Shown here piece after piece: positions 45,758 to 55,756 of a stretch of DNA of 64,000 nucleotides. The notes under the pieces were generated by a model, which saw only the letters and a program-made list of their open reading frames with translations, was not told the origin of the DNA and did no database searches. Location of the stretch: contig NZ_CP046121.1 of NCBI RefSeq assembly GCF_009707485.1, positions 3,348,001 to 3,412,000 on the forward strand, in the 5' to 3' direction. A program made the position numbers and the translations under genes. Origin of the DNA: Nostocoides sp. HKS02. Lineage in GTDB: Bacteria > Actinomycetota > Actinomycetes > Actinomycetales > Dermatophilaceae. Within the stretch, counting starts at the first letter, position 1; the number at the start of each line of letters is the position of its first letter.

Positions 45758-45758
<1 letters not shown>
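44775..45758 (+). CDS. Nucleoside hydrolase (IUNH family)
   Basis: A 327-aa enzyme that splits nucleosides into base and ribose. The calcium-binding motif VVLDVDTGVDDACAILL is at the N-terminus; VPLAPLTNIALLLR and IVFMGGAAQAGN fit, as does SAEFNVFHDPEAAAVVLD. It starts 4 nt after tsaD. It overlaps the ribokinase gene (TGATG), so ribose released here can be phosphorylated at once: a small nucleoside-salvage unit. Confidence 0.92.
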
Positions 45759-46606
<848 letters not shown>

Positions 46607-46958
46607 CGGGCTCGAGGCTCGGTCGAGGGGTCGTGGGCGTGCGTCCTTTCGCCCACATTGACGCATCGCTTGCTCGCTCGGACGTCCTGCTGAACGGATG
46701 CCTCCGGCAGGGGTGGGCGCTGTGCGGTTTCCGGGCTCCTGACTCCTGGCTTGTGTACCCGCAGCTTTCGCGCATCCGAACATCGATTGGATGACGAACC
46801 GTCGCGATACCGACGCTGTCTGGGGCTGACCCAGGCCGAAGGCGGTGCGGGGACGGTCCGATTGCGCCCGTTTCGGTGACCAACTCTGGTTTCATGGGAC
46901 TTCGACGTGGTGGTCTCGGGGTTGGGCCGTTGCGTGTCGCCGACCTCGGAGGATGTTG
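46607..46958. other. Left island boundary, no gene seen
   Basis: A 352-bp gap between ribokinase and the first island gene. I see no tRNA, integrase, long inverted repeat or plausible ORF. Composition shifts here from native to looser GC. The last 20 bp carry GGAGG for the next gene, so the promoter of the three-gene set should be inside. No direct repeat matching the right end was found by eye. Confidence 0.5.
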
Positions 46959-47630
46959 ATGGGTGGCCCGACCACGCGCATGCAGGACGCGGTGCGTCTG
47001 TTGATGCTTATCAACGAAGCGGTCGAGCCAGTGTCTGGAAAGGACATCGCGGGTGACCCTGCGCTGGAGACCGCCATCGGGGTGGTCCGTACCCAAGTCC
47101 GTCTGCAGAAGTTGGACTTTTGGGTCCGGAACCCTGACTACCTCGCGAACGAGTTGCTGACCGACTACGTGAACGGTGACCAGGACCCCGCCTTGTTGCA
47201 GATGGCCGGTGAAATTCTGGACAGCGAGGAACCGGAACTACGGCGCTACCCGATGCTCCGCTACCTGTTCGGTGCCTACGAGGACCTTGAGGATGCGTTG
47301 GCAGTGCTGCGGCAGGCGGACCTGATGGTTCGCCGGAAGAAGGGCCGGCCGGGCCATGTGGTCCAGACGAACTACTTTCTGCTGCAGGCGGGCCGGGAGA
47401 TGGTGGCGCGTATCCGGACGGAGTACGAGGACCTGGCCTGGTACTCGTACCGGTCGGCTTTGGTTGTCCAGTTGGCGAGTGGTCAGGGCGCGACGGAACT
47501 GAAGGACCGGCAGTACATCCAGGAGGAGTACCTGCAGACTAAGAACGGGGTGCGTATCCCGTCCATTACTGACCGTGCGCGCGTGCGGCTTGCCGAGATC
47601 CGTGCAGGTCTTGAGGGGGAGTCGGCGTGA
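46959..47630 (+). CDS. Small helical component of SMC-ATPase/nuclease system
   Basis: A 223-aa predicted all-helical protein, first of a probable three-gene set. The ATG at 46959 has GGAGG eight bases upstream; a longer frame to 46845 has poor composition. It shows MQDAVRLLMLINEAVEPVSG, an acidic middle (LLQMAGEILDSEEPELRR) and a winged-helix-like end with QTNYFLLQAGREMVARI. It resembles the small middle components of Lamassu and ABC-three-component defence systems in size, position and coupling, not in a motif I can name. The stop overlaps the ATPase start (GTGA). It has no signal or membrane segment. Confidence 0.6.
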   Translation: MGGPTTRMQDAVRLLMLINEAVEPVSGKDIAGDPALETAIGVVRTQVRLQKLDFWVRNPDYLANELLTDYVNGDQDPALLQMAGEILDSEEPELRRYPMLRYLFGAYEDLEDALAVLRQADLMVRRKKGRPGHVVQTNYFLLQAGREMVARIRTEYEDLAWYSYRSALVVQLASGQGATELKDRQYIQEEYLQTKNGVRIPSITDRARVRLAEIRAGLEGESA

Positions 47631-49612
47631 GCGTTCCGAGTTCTAGCGAACTGACAGAGAAGATTGCGTCGAAGGCCCGCGTCGGTGTTGATGTGGTCGA
47701 GACGGTATTGAAGGCGAATGCCGTGTCGCTAGTTCCGGTTCCGCCGGCGCAGCGCGCATTGGATGTGCGGCGTCTGTCGTTTTCGGGTGTGCGGTCGCGG
47801 ACGAAATGGGATGGCCCGTTCGAGGCGATATTCGAGTTCTCCGACGGGGTCACCGCGCTCATCACGAATGAGAACCTGCGGGGCAAGTCGTCGGTGCTGG
47901 AGCTCATCGCGTGGGCTCTGCGAGGGAGTCCGCGGGGTCTGCGTGCCGACGTGCGGTTGTGGTTCGAGCGCATCGTCTTGGAGTACTCGGTCAACGGTGT
48001 TCCGATGGCAGTGGTGTTGACCAAGCAGGAGACGGGCTTCGTTGCCGACATCGTGCGCGCCTCCGACGCGGACGTGCTGTCGGCGGCCTTGGCTGGCGAG
48101 ACGTCAGCGGAATCGGTGAGTTTCATCGCGACCGGGTTGTCGGAGGCGGAGTTCAAGGAGCAGCAGGACCAGCTAATGCTGACCTTGTTGAGCTTGGAGC
48201 CGATCACCAACTTTCAGAAGCGTCCGAACAGTGACCAGGGTGCCGCTCACGACAACACGTGGCCGGCGTACTTCGGCGGCATCTATCTGCCGCGTGCTGG
48301 TTCCGAGATTCTTTTCGGAGACGTGGTATTCGCGGCCTTGCCAGCTCGCATCCTGCAGCTCTTTTGCAACGTGCCGTTGATGAGCACGCAGATCCGCCTC
48401 TCCACTCTGGGCAAGGTGATTCGGCAGGATGAGGCGAATCAGACCCGGCGGGTCGCTCAGGATGCAGCCGCGCGCGCTGAGGAGCGCCGGGCGCTGGCGG
48501 CGGAACTTGCTGATGTGCAGGCGAAGTTCGCGGCGTTGCCGTCGGAGGGCGACCGGTCGTATGAGGTGATTGCTGCCGAGCTTCGTAAAGCGGAACTCCG
48601 GTTGGACGAGCTTGCGGCAGTGAACCGTTCGGCTGGTGCGACGTTCGACGAGGCGAAGGCTGCCCGCCAGGCTGAAGAGGTTCGCGCCAGCGGTGACCGT
48701 GAGACCGAGCTCGCGGAGCTGTTGTTCCAAGGGCTGAAGCCCAGACACTGTCCGCGGTGTGAGCAGAGCTTCGAGAAGGCACGGGTGGTGCGCGAGGAGA
48801 GCGACCACGAGTGTTCGGTGTGCACGAAGCCGTTCCCGCTCACGGACTCTGACACCGGTGACGAGGGTGAGGCTGAGGACACCGGCGATGCTCTGGAAGC
48901 GTTAAAGGAGGCCGAGGAGGCCGCGCGCGCCTCGGCTGACACTGCTGCAGATGACGTGGCCGAGATGCGCCGGACTGTTGAGCGGTTGGCGCGTGAACTC
49001 GCAGGTGCGAGCCGGGCGGACGAGTTCACCAACCGGATGGCGTTGCGGCTAGTGGAGGCTCGGCTTAATGGCCGGCTCGAGAGCATGCCCGAGGGCGGCG
49101 AACAGCTGCAGCCGTCCGAGTCGCTGGTGGTCATCGAGGCAGCTAATCAGGTGCTTACGGAGGTGACGGCGGAGGCCGCGAAGGAAATATTCATCGACCT
49201 AAACGCCGAAATTCTGGCGTTGGGGCGGAAGTTCAACATCCAGAACTTGGAGAAGGTCGACCTGCAGCGAAATGGTGGGATGCAGGTGACGACCGCCGGT
49301 GCGGAGGTGCCATTCAAGAAGGTGTCCGGTGGTGAGCGGCTGCGTCTGAGGGTGGCGGTCATCATCGCCCTTCTCCGGGTCGGTGCACGTGCGGGTGTGG
49401 GATCGCACCCGGGGCTCATCTTGTTGGACTCGCCTGGCTCGGATGAGCTGACGGTTCATGACGAGGCGACCCTGCTCGAGGAGCTTGACTCGTTGAAGTC
49501 CGAACTGCCCGGATTGCAGGTCGTTATTGCGTCTGCGGAGCCGGCTGCGGTCGTGGACCATGTGCCGGCGGACAGCATCTACTCGAACCTCGAGGGCGGT
49601 CCGCTGTGGTGA
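47627..49612 (+). CDS. SMC/Rad50-like zinc-hook ATPase
   Basis: A 661-aa ABC-type ATPase. The Walker A region ALITNENLRGKSSVLELI has G86-K87-S88 but Asn81 where the first Gly is usual. Two coiled-coil arms flank a hook with CxxC pairs C375/C378 and C396/C399 (PRHCPRCEQSF and CSVCTKPFP). The ABC signature KVSGGERLRLRVAV starts at 566 and Walker B LILLD601 is followed by SPGSDEL, so the usual Glu after Asp is a Ser. Length and plan fit LmuB-type or ABC-3C ATPases more than Rad50 (over 900 aa). A TTA leucine codon is at 48902. It presumably senses DNA and triggers the nuclease downstream. Confidence 0.75.
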   Translation: MSVPSSSELTEKIASKARVGVDVVETVLKANAVSLVPVPPAQRALDVRRLSFSGVRSRTKWDGPFEAIFEFSDGVTALITNENLRGKSSVLELIAWALRGSPRGLRADVRLWFERIVLEYSVNGVPMAVVLTKQETGFVADIVRASDADVLSAALAGETSAESVSFIATGLSEAEFKEQQDQLMLTLLSLEPITNFQKRPNSDQGAAHDNTWPAYFGGIYLPRAGSEILFGDVVFAALPARILQLFCNVPLMSTQIRLSTLGKVIRQDEANQTRRVAQDAAARAEERRALAAELADVQAKFAALPSEGDRSYEVIAAELRKAELRLDELAAVNRSAGATFDEAKAARQAEEVRASGDRETELAELLFQGLKPRHCPRCEQSFEKARVVREESDHECSVCTKPFPLTDSDTGDEGEAEDTGDALEALKEAEEAARASADTAADDVAEMRRTVERLARELAGASRADEFTNRMALRLVEARLNGRLESMPEGGEQLQPSESLVVIEAANQVLTEVTAEAAKEIFIDLNAEILALGRKFNIQNLEKVDLQRNGGMQVTTAGAEVPFKKVSGGERLRLRVAVIIALLRVGARAGVGSHPGLILLDSPGSDELTVHDEATLLEELDSLKSELPGLQVVIASAEPAAVVDHVPADSIYSNLEGGPLW

Positions 49613-49732
49613 GCGCCTGTGTCGGCGGCCTGCGGCACCATCAGTCTTGGAGCTCGAGATCGTTGCCGCGAGGTGATGTGCGGGCAGGTTAGTAGGGCGT
49701 TCAGGTCGGTCGACTGGTGAGGAGGTCAGGTC

Positions 49733-51745
49733 GTGTCTTTGATGGATGTGCTCGGCGTGCTTGCCGCACCGGACGGCTCCGACCTGGGTAAGCTGCACGC
49801 TTTTGGCGATGAGCTTTACGCGCGGGTTGACAAGGCTGACTTCGATGATGCTGCAGTGGTTTCATCTGCCGTTCGGACCCTTGCACCTGAGTTTGTGTCG
49901 TTGGCCGAAGCTGCGGCCAGGGCGGATGATTCCCATGCGCCAGACCTTCTCGCGGCTGTGGCCGAGGCTTTGCCCGGTTTGCAGAGCCTGATGTTCATGG
50001 ATGCCGCCGACGTTGCCTTGTCGTCGCCGTGCTTCCTTGCCGCCCACGGGAAGCCCCTGGCGGGTGCGTTGGCGGACCGGGCACAAGAGACCAGATCAAG
50101 TCAGGGTCTCCAGGCGTACGCATACTTGGAGGTGCTGACGCGTCTGGGGCTAACGGAGGCGACGGGCAGGTTTCGCGCGCTGGCGTTCATGGCTTCCGTG
50201 ACGCTGGACGACTCGGCCGAATTGTTGGAGCGCCTACCTCGCCTTGTCGGTCTAGCTATGGACCAATGGCGTGAGGACACGCTCGGGACCTTGTTGACGA
50301 CGTTGCTGGAACATCCGGATGCACATACAGACGCGTTGTTCGAACTTGGTCAACAGATGCTGCGATCGGCGCTGGAATCAGACTCGGTCGAGTCTGTAAT
50401 GCATGGTCTGGTTGAGGCTCGTTCGCGATTCGCCGATGTGGAGGCCGCGGAAGAGGCGCGGGACGACGCCACCATCTACCGCGCAGCACTGGACGTCCTA
50501 TTGGCCTTCAGTGCTGCACCGACCGGTTTGGTAGACGAACCCTTAAATGCGGTGACGGCTCTGTCGGAGGCTCTGGGTCGCCGTGCAGCGTTCTCAGCTC
50601 GGTCTGTGATGGGTGGATGGGCTGCTCCTCGTCGGTTGGCCGAAGCGGAGTGGTTCGCTCTTGCGAACACCTTGCGCCTGTCGGTTCCTGAGCTGGGGAA
50701 GGCGTCGTGGCGCACGCCTGCGGAGACGTTGTCGCAGGTGCTCGCCGCGTATCAGGCGTCGCGATCAGTGTCGGTCATCTCGGCCGACGGACTGCGGATT
50801 GTTCTTGAGCCGCCTGTCCGCGCGGCCTTCATTGCGCATGAGGGGCTGCTGGAGCATCTGCGCGCTGCAGTCAAGGCCGGAGACTTGGCCGAGGACCAAG
50901 TAAGTGCTGCTCGGGAACTGCTCGAATCGGTGAGTGCTAATGATGGCGCGGCAGTAGGTGATGCGGTGGGAAAAGTCTGGAGCTCCGCGCCCGCGTTGGC
51001 CGCCGCGCTCGGCGTCGACGCGGAGTTTAAGGGCGCCGACGCTCTGGCACGTGCAGTCGACGAGCTGCCGGACGTTGTCGCGTTCTTCAACGACCAGGCT
51101 GGGGCGCGAGCAAGGGCCCTAGCTCGGTCTACCGACCCGGTAGTTGATGGCCTCCTCGCGACGGTGCTGGATGGCCTGGCGAACTGTGAAGACTTCCACG
51201 GAACGGTTCGTGAGGAGCTCGTCGAGGTGGTGACCGCCGTCCTACGGTTCACAGCCGACCGTGTTGATGCGGGCCGAGAGAGCTGGAAGCAGGACATCGC
51301 ATACCTGTTTCCGCCGGCGCCCGGCGCCGCGCCGTTCGGCGAGGAGGTCCTGCAGAAGGACGTGTATAGGTGGCTGAGCAACTCGGGACTTCGGCCTTAC
51401 ACGCGCCTGGAGGAACGCGATGTGGCAGCTGGTCGTGCGGACCTTACGGTTACCCGGTCGCATCGGTTCGTCATCGAGGTGAAGCGCGAACTGTCGGATG
51501 CTTCCCGTGAGGCACTTCACGCGGCGTATGGCGGTCAGGCTGCCGCCTACTCGACAGGCGGTCCGCGCATCTCCGTGGAGATGGTGTTGGACCTGACCGA
51601 CCACACCGAGGGGGTGGCCTCGTTGGCGCAATCGGTGTGGGTCGATGAGGTCCTAGCTGGCGGGGAGACCCGTCACGTTGTCGTTGTAGTCGTCCGCGGG
51701 AACCGACCCACTCCCCGGCAGACGAGGACAGGTGTAGCCAAGTAG
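49733..51745 (+). CDS. Large helical protein with C-terminal PD-(D/E)xK nuclease domain
   Basis: A 670-aa protein. The first about 500 residues are helical, without recognised domain. The C-terminal part shows the nuclease core: GRADLTVT (D570), FVIEVKRE (E582 and K584) and GGQAAAY (Q602), i.e. D-ExK-Q. It is likely the effector of the set with the SMC-like ATPase. GTG at 49733 has GAGGAGG seven bases upstream. It follows the ATPase after a 120-bp gap, so it may have its own promoter. It has TTA codons (for example at 50543) and no GTATGCCG octamers. The target, host or invader DNA, is not known. Confidence 0.65.
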   Translation: MSLMDVLGVLAAPDGSDLGKLHAFGDELYARVDKADFDDAAVVSSAVRTLAPEFVSLAEAAARADDSHAPDLLAAVAEALPGLQSLMFMDAADVALSSPCFLAAHGKPLAGALADRAQETRSSQGLQAYAYLEVLTRLGLTEATGRFRALAFMASVTLDDSAELLERLPRLVGLAMDQWREDTLGTLLTTLLEHPDAHTDALFELGQQMLRSALESDSVESVMHGLVEARSRFADVEAAEEARDDATIYRAALDVLLAFSAAPTGLVDEPLNAVTALSEALGRRAAFSARSVMGGWAAPRRLAEAEWFALANTLRLSVPELGKASWRTPAETLSQVLAAYQASRSVSVISADGLRIVLEPPVRAAFIAHEGLLEHLRAAVKAGDLAEDQVSAARELLESVSANDGAAVGDAVGKVWSSAPALAAALGVDAEFKGADALARAVDELPDVVAFFNDQAGARARALARSTDPVVDGLLATVLDGLANCEDFHGTVREELVEVVTAVLRFTADRVDAGRESWKQDIAYLFPPAPGAAPFGEEVLQKDVYRWLSNSGLRPYTRLEERDVAAGRADLTVTRSHRFVIEVKRELSDASREALHAAYGGQAAAYSTGGPRISVEMVLDLTDHTEGVASLAQSVWVDEVLAGGETRHVVVVVVRGNRPTPRQTRTGVAK

Positions 51746-51943
51746 TTCTCGAGCCGGCGGGAGGCCTGTAGTTAGGCGCGCGGGCAAGGTTGCGGACATC
51801 AAGTAGGCGACGGCATTGAAGTGCGTCCTTTCGCCGCGTCGGGTCGCGCCCGTTGGACTCGCAGCACGCTTCCCACCGAGGACTGAGCTGACCCTCGCGA
51901 CGCAGGGCCACCGAGCACCGCAGTTGAGTCGTAGGGTCTGTTC

Positions 51944-52894
51944 GTGCAACCAACCATCGTCGAGCCTGACGTTTACGCTGGCATCTGCCTGGCCGTGATG
52001 CCCACAGATGCTGATGTCCTTGTGGCAAAGCAAGTCGCACTCGCGAAGCTCGCAACAGGAGATTCGGTCTCGCTCTCGAGCGTCGAATACGCGGTCTTGG
52101 AGCACTTCGACGTTCCGCGCCCCGGGCACCCGGAGGAACCGTACGACGTGCGGCCAGGGTCAACGGCCGCCGATGTCGATAGGGACGCTCCTCAGATCGC
52201 ACGTCAGCGACTCGGATACGCGACCAAGCTCGCAGTCGCTACGTTGGTCGCCGACGGCGTCCTCATCCCCGCGGCGTCACCGAGCAACGACTACCTCAGC
52301 GTCGCGGTGCACCGAGCAGGCACCAGCGGCGGCGAACGAGTTCCGGTCGCAACTCCGAGCCTTGCGGACACGTTCCGGCTGACCCCAGGCCGCGATGCTC
52401 TAGGTGAGCTGCCAATCCTCGATGCCAATGCGTTCGTCGATACTCTCGACGGGCTGCTGGACGACCGGGCACGTCGCTGCCTGGAAGAAGCACTCGCTGC
52501 CTCAAGGCGTGGCCTGTATCTAAGCGCCGTCAACCTCATCGGCGCTGTCAGCGAGGCCGCTTGGTACTCCATCGGTGAGGCGCTGCTCCCCTCGTATCCG
52601 GAACTCGAAAAGGCCCTCGCCGAGAATCGAACAGCACTCCTTCAGCACCTCGTTGGCGAGGCGCTCAGCTCCGTGAAACGACAAAGGCTGGCCGTTACCG
52701 AATTAAGGACCCACGCGGCCTACCTCAGAGACCTGCGCAACTACGGGGTTCACCCACGCGGGGAATTCGATCCCGGGCAAGAACATGCCTTCACCGAGAC
52801 CGGATGTCTGCTAGTCCTCATGGAGACCCATCGATACCTCGCGCGGCTCTACGCAGCAGCCCAAGCTGCCGGCGCCAATCTCGCTGGAGACTGA
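51944..52894 (+). CDS. HEPN-like domain protein, possible RNase
   Basis: A 316-aa protein. About the first 160 residues are a mixed alpha/beta region I do not recognise. The C-terminal half is helical and ends with LRDLRNYGVHPRGEF, where R265-N-Y-G-V-H270 matches the Rx4-6H motif of HEPN ribonucleases. HEPN domains are frequent in toxins and abortive-infection proteins. The GTG start gives VQPTIVEPDVYAGI. A TTA codon is at 52703. Neighbours on both sides suggest a defence role. Dedicated cleavage activity is inference. Confidence 0.6.
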   Translation: MQPTIVEPDVYAGICLAVMPTDADVLVAKQVALAKLATGDSVSLSSVEYAVLEHFDVPRPGHPEEPYDVRPGSTAADVDRDAPQIARQRLGYATKLAVATLVADGVLIPAASPSNDYLSVAVHRAGTSGGERVPVATPSLADTFRLTPGRDALGELPILDANAFVDTLDGLLDDRARRCLEEALAASRRGLYLSAVNLIGAVSEAAWYSIGEALLPSYPELEKALAENRTALLQHLVGEALSSVKRQRLAVTELRTHAAYLRDLRNYGVHPRGEFDPGQEHAFTETGCLLVLMETHRYLARLYAAAQAAGANLAGD

Positions 52895-53239
52895 CTAGCG
52901 CCATCATTCCGCCGCGTTAGTAGCCGTCAGACTCCTCAGCTTCTATTGGGCGGATGGTCTACGGGCCTGCCGCCAGCCTCAGCGGGAGATCGCGCATCGG
53001 AGACTTCATGCGAATCCGATCGTCCGACGAGCTGTCTAACCGGTCGGGACCGTCACACCGCCCGGCCCCAAAGTTGCGCCACCGGACGTTTGCCCGTTCT
53101 TCGCCGGTGAGCGGCTCTTTCGGTCCTCAACGCATTTGAGCCGAATCGCGTTGTTTTGCGCGCCGAGGATGCACAGAGTAGGCATCCTTACACTCAGCAA
53201 TGCATGCCGCCCGATCCGAGAGCCTACGGAGCATCCAGC
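52895..53239. other. Noncoding gap between two HEPN-like genes
   Basis: About 345 bp with no convincing ORF on either strand. It holds a copy of the CATNCCGCCGCG intergenic element (52905-52916) 11 bp after the stop. The downstream gene's exact start is uncertain, so its 5' part could extend into this gap. Confidence 0.45.
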
Positions 53240-54494
53240 TTGACGAAGCAGATGTTGATCCTGACGTCCACCCCACGCGCCCAGGGATGGTCGTCGAACA
53301 CCTTCATAGCCGAGATGCAAAAGCACTACGACGTCCGGGCGACCTACTGGGTTAGCAAGGCACGGATCGAAAAGTTGTCCCCGGATCACCGCGACGACTT
53401 CATCTGCGTTGAGGACATCGACCCACCCGACATCATCCTCGTCGATCGATGGCTCATCACCGATGGTGAGGCTCGGGTTCCGATCGACTGGCTGCGCGAA
53501 CGGATATCGCAAGGGGCGCAGGCAGTCATGCTCAATGTCTTTCCGGACGCCAACGACCCCGACCCTGGAGCTGGCGTCTTCCCGTTCTCATGGGAGGCCC
53601 CAGCGAACGGGGGGCACGTACCTGCGCGGCCATGACGAGATCTCCGCCGTCGACATCGATCCGTCGTTCATCTGGTGCGGTGTCGAGGAGCTGTGGGGTG
53701 TCGACACTCCATACGTCCGACAGAGTTTTGACGGGCTGAGAGGCGTCGGCGTGGCATCGCCGACGGCCCTGCACTTCACCGGAGACATCTTGGCGACAAC
53801 GCCCAAGACAACGCGTCTTCTGAGCGATCGTGATTTATTCGAGGAGCCCGGCCTTCCGATGGTCTGGGCCCACTGCCGTCCTCTACGGCTCGGGCATGTC
53901 GTCTCGATCGCCGGTACGATCACCCGCGATACCGTCTTGGACCACTGTCCAGACAACTCAAAATGGCTAATACAACTATTCGCCAGCCTTGACGAACACT
54001 CATATGTTCTTGGGAAGCCTCGCCCGGCAGACATCGGCGTACTGACCGCCCCCTTGGTCAAGGACGGACTGGAAGGGATCATGCATCCCGGCCTGATCGA
54101 GGACTTGGCACATCGCTGGGATGAGGCCAGATCCTCCCTAGGCTCGGGGGCAACGCTGGCCTGCATCATCATGCTCGGGGGAGTGTTGGAGGGTCTGCTA
54201 GGAGCAAGATTGGAACGCGTCCCGGCCAGGGACCTCGCCGGGTTGGACGGGTGCCCAAAGACCAAGGGCTCAGTCAAGCCCATCTCCGCGTGGAGTTTGG
54301 ACGAGCGCATCCAAACCGCACGCCGCTTGGGACTCATCGACGCTACGAGCGCTGACTACGCATCTCGGGCGCGCGACTATCGCAATTTTGTACACCCTGG
54401 AAGAGGACCCGCCTCAGCATTTACAGCCCGGGACGCCATCCGAATTGCAGATCTGATCGACGAGGTCCGGCAGCAGCTCCTCGTGCTCCCTTAG
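53240..54494 (+). CDS. HEPN-like C-terminal protein (apparent frameshift)
   Basis: About 417 aa when repaired. The start TTG at 53240 (TKQMLILTSTPRAQGWSSN) has GGAG upstream; ATG at 53252 or 53204 is possible. The N-terminal part looks like a Rossmann/glutamine-amidotransferase-like domain (DIILVDRWLITDGE, WLRERISQGAQAVMLNVFP). After the shift in GGGGGG at 53609-53614 (one G too many) it continues TYLRGHDEISAVDID. The end carries a helical domain with RARDYRNFVHPGRG, an Rx6H HEPN-type motif seen also in the gene before. A TTA codon is in the DLFEEPGL segment. No function is assigned. Confidence 0.55.
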
Positions 54495-54749
54495 CTGGCG
54501 TGTGGCGCCACCACATCGGTCGCATCGATGCCCTGACGCGCTTCGGCGTTGGGGGCCCTCTAGCACCAGCCGAAGGTGGGTGGGGCTCCCGCAAAGGCGC
54601 GCATTTGCCGTTATCGGCGCGGCGCGTCATTCCGCCGCGTCAGACCGCGCCCATGGCCTACGATGAGTGCGGTCCGGCGCCGCGGTCTTGCTGACCGTTT
54701 CGGGGCTCGCATCAGTGTTACGTTGCGAGGTGACTCTTAGGGAGCGCAT

Positions 54750-55574
54750 ATGTCCGACGTCCCAGAAGGAACCACGGCCCCCCACTCCACGCCGGGTGCA
54801 ATCGACTGGGGCGCGGGCGAGTACGAGCGGTCGGCCTCAGCGCTTGTGCCGGCCGCGGAGGCCTTGGTCGCAGCGGCCCATCTCGTGCCAGGAGAGCACG
54901 TCCTCGACCTTGGCTGTGGGACTGGCACCGTGGCCCTGATGGCGGCACGCGCTGGCGCGGTCACTATCGCGGTGGACCCGGCCGCTCGCCTCCTGGAGGT
55001 CGGACGCACCCAGGCTGCAGGCGAGCGGCTGGACATCGAGTTCCTTCCCGGGGAGGCCGCGTCGTTGCCCCTTCCCGATGGCGCCGTAACCGCGGTCCTG
55101 TCGAACTTCGGGGTGATCTTCTGTCCCGATCCCGTTGCCGCGGTCAACGAGATGGTCAGGGTGCTGGCGCCAGAAGGACGAATCATCTTCACCGCCTGGC
55201 TGCCGGGCGGAGCGATCGGCCAGCTGAACCAGGCCGCGGCGGAGATGGTTCGTGCGGCGTTGGGCGCCCCTGCGCCGCCGCCCCCCTTCGCTTGGCACGA
55301 CACCGCGGCGCTCACGACCCTCTTCGCGACCCACGACATGACCGTTACAGCCGAACCGCACGAGCTGGCGTTCACTGCGCTGTCACCAGAGGCCTACATG
55401 GATAGCGCCAGCACGCACCCCATGGCCGTTATGGGCATCGGGGTTCTCAAGCGGCTTGGTCAGGGCGAGGTGGCTCGCGCCCGGATGCTAGCGATTCTCG
55501 AAGACGGCAACGAATCCCCGGACGCGTTCATGAGCACAGGCCGCTTCGTCGTGATCACCGCCGTACGAGGCTGA
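54750..55574 (+). CDS. Class I SAM-dependent methyltransferase
   Basis: A 274-aa methyltransferase. Motif I is VLDLGCGTGTVALMAA (about residue 55), motif II AVDPAARLL and the later VLSNFGVIFCPDP and RVLAPEGRIIFTAW are typical of the UbiE/small-molecule group. The ATG at 54750 has GGGAGCGC upstream. The target could be a lipid, quinone or other small molecule. It follows the HEPN-like gene after a 255-bp gap with an intergenic repeat, and is of more native-like composition. Confidence 0.88.
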   Translation: MSDVPEGTTAPHSTPGAIDWGAGEYERSASALVPAAEALVAAAHLVPGEHVLDLGCGTGTVALMAARAGAVTIAVDPAARLLEVGRTQAAGERLDIEFLPGEAASLPLPDGAVTAVLSNFGVIFCPDPVAAVNEMVRVLAPEGRIIFTAWLPGGAIGQLNQAAAEMVRAALGAPAPPPPFAWHDTAALTTLFATHDMTVTAEPHELAFTALSPEAYMDSASTHPMAVMGIGVLKRLGQGEVARARMLAILEDGNESPDAFMSTGRFVVITAVRG

Positions 55575-55756
55575 GCCTCCCAGCTCACATGCCGATGATC
55601 GACTCAAACCGGCGGCCACTCGGTGCGTCATACCGCCGCAAGCGGGCTACGTGAGTGTGCTTCGGATTACCGGATCTGCCGATGTGCGCTCGCATCTGAC
55701 ATGGCAGCCTGTGCCGAGTGCCAGCCTGAACGCGGGCGAGCGGTGATAATGCGTTC

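Noticed and set aside
53036..53512. 158-aa minus-strand ORF
   Set aside because: Antisense to the HEPN-like gene's N-terminal domain, with no good start or conserved motif.
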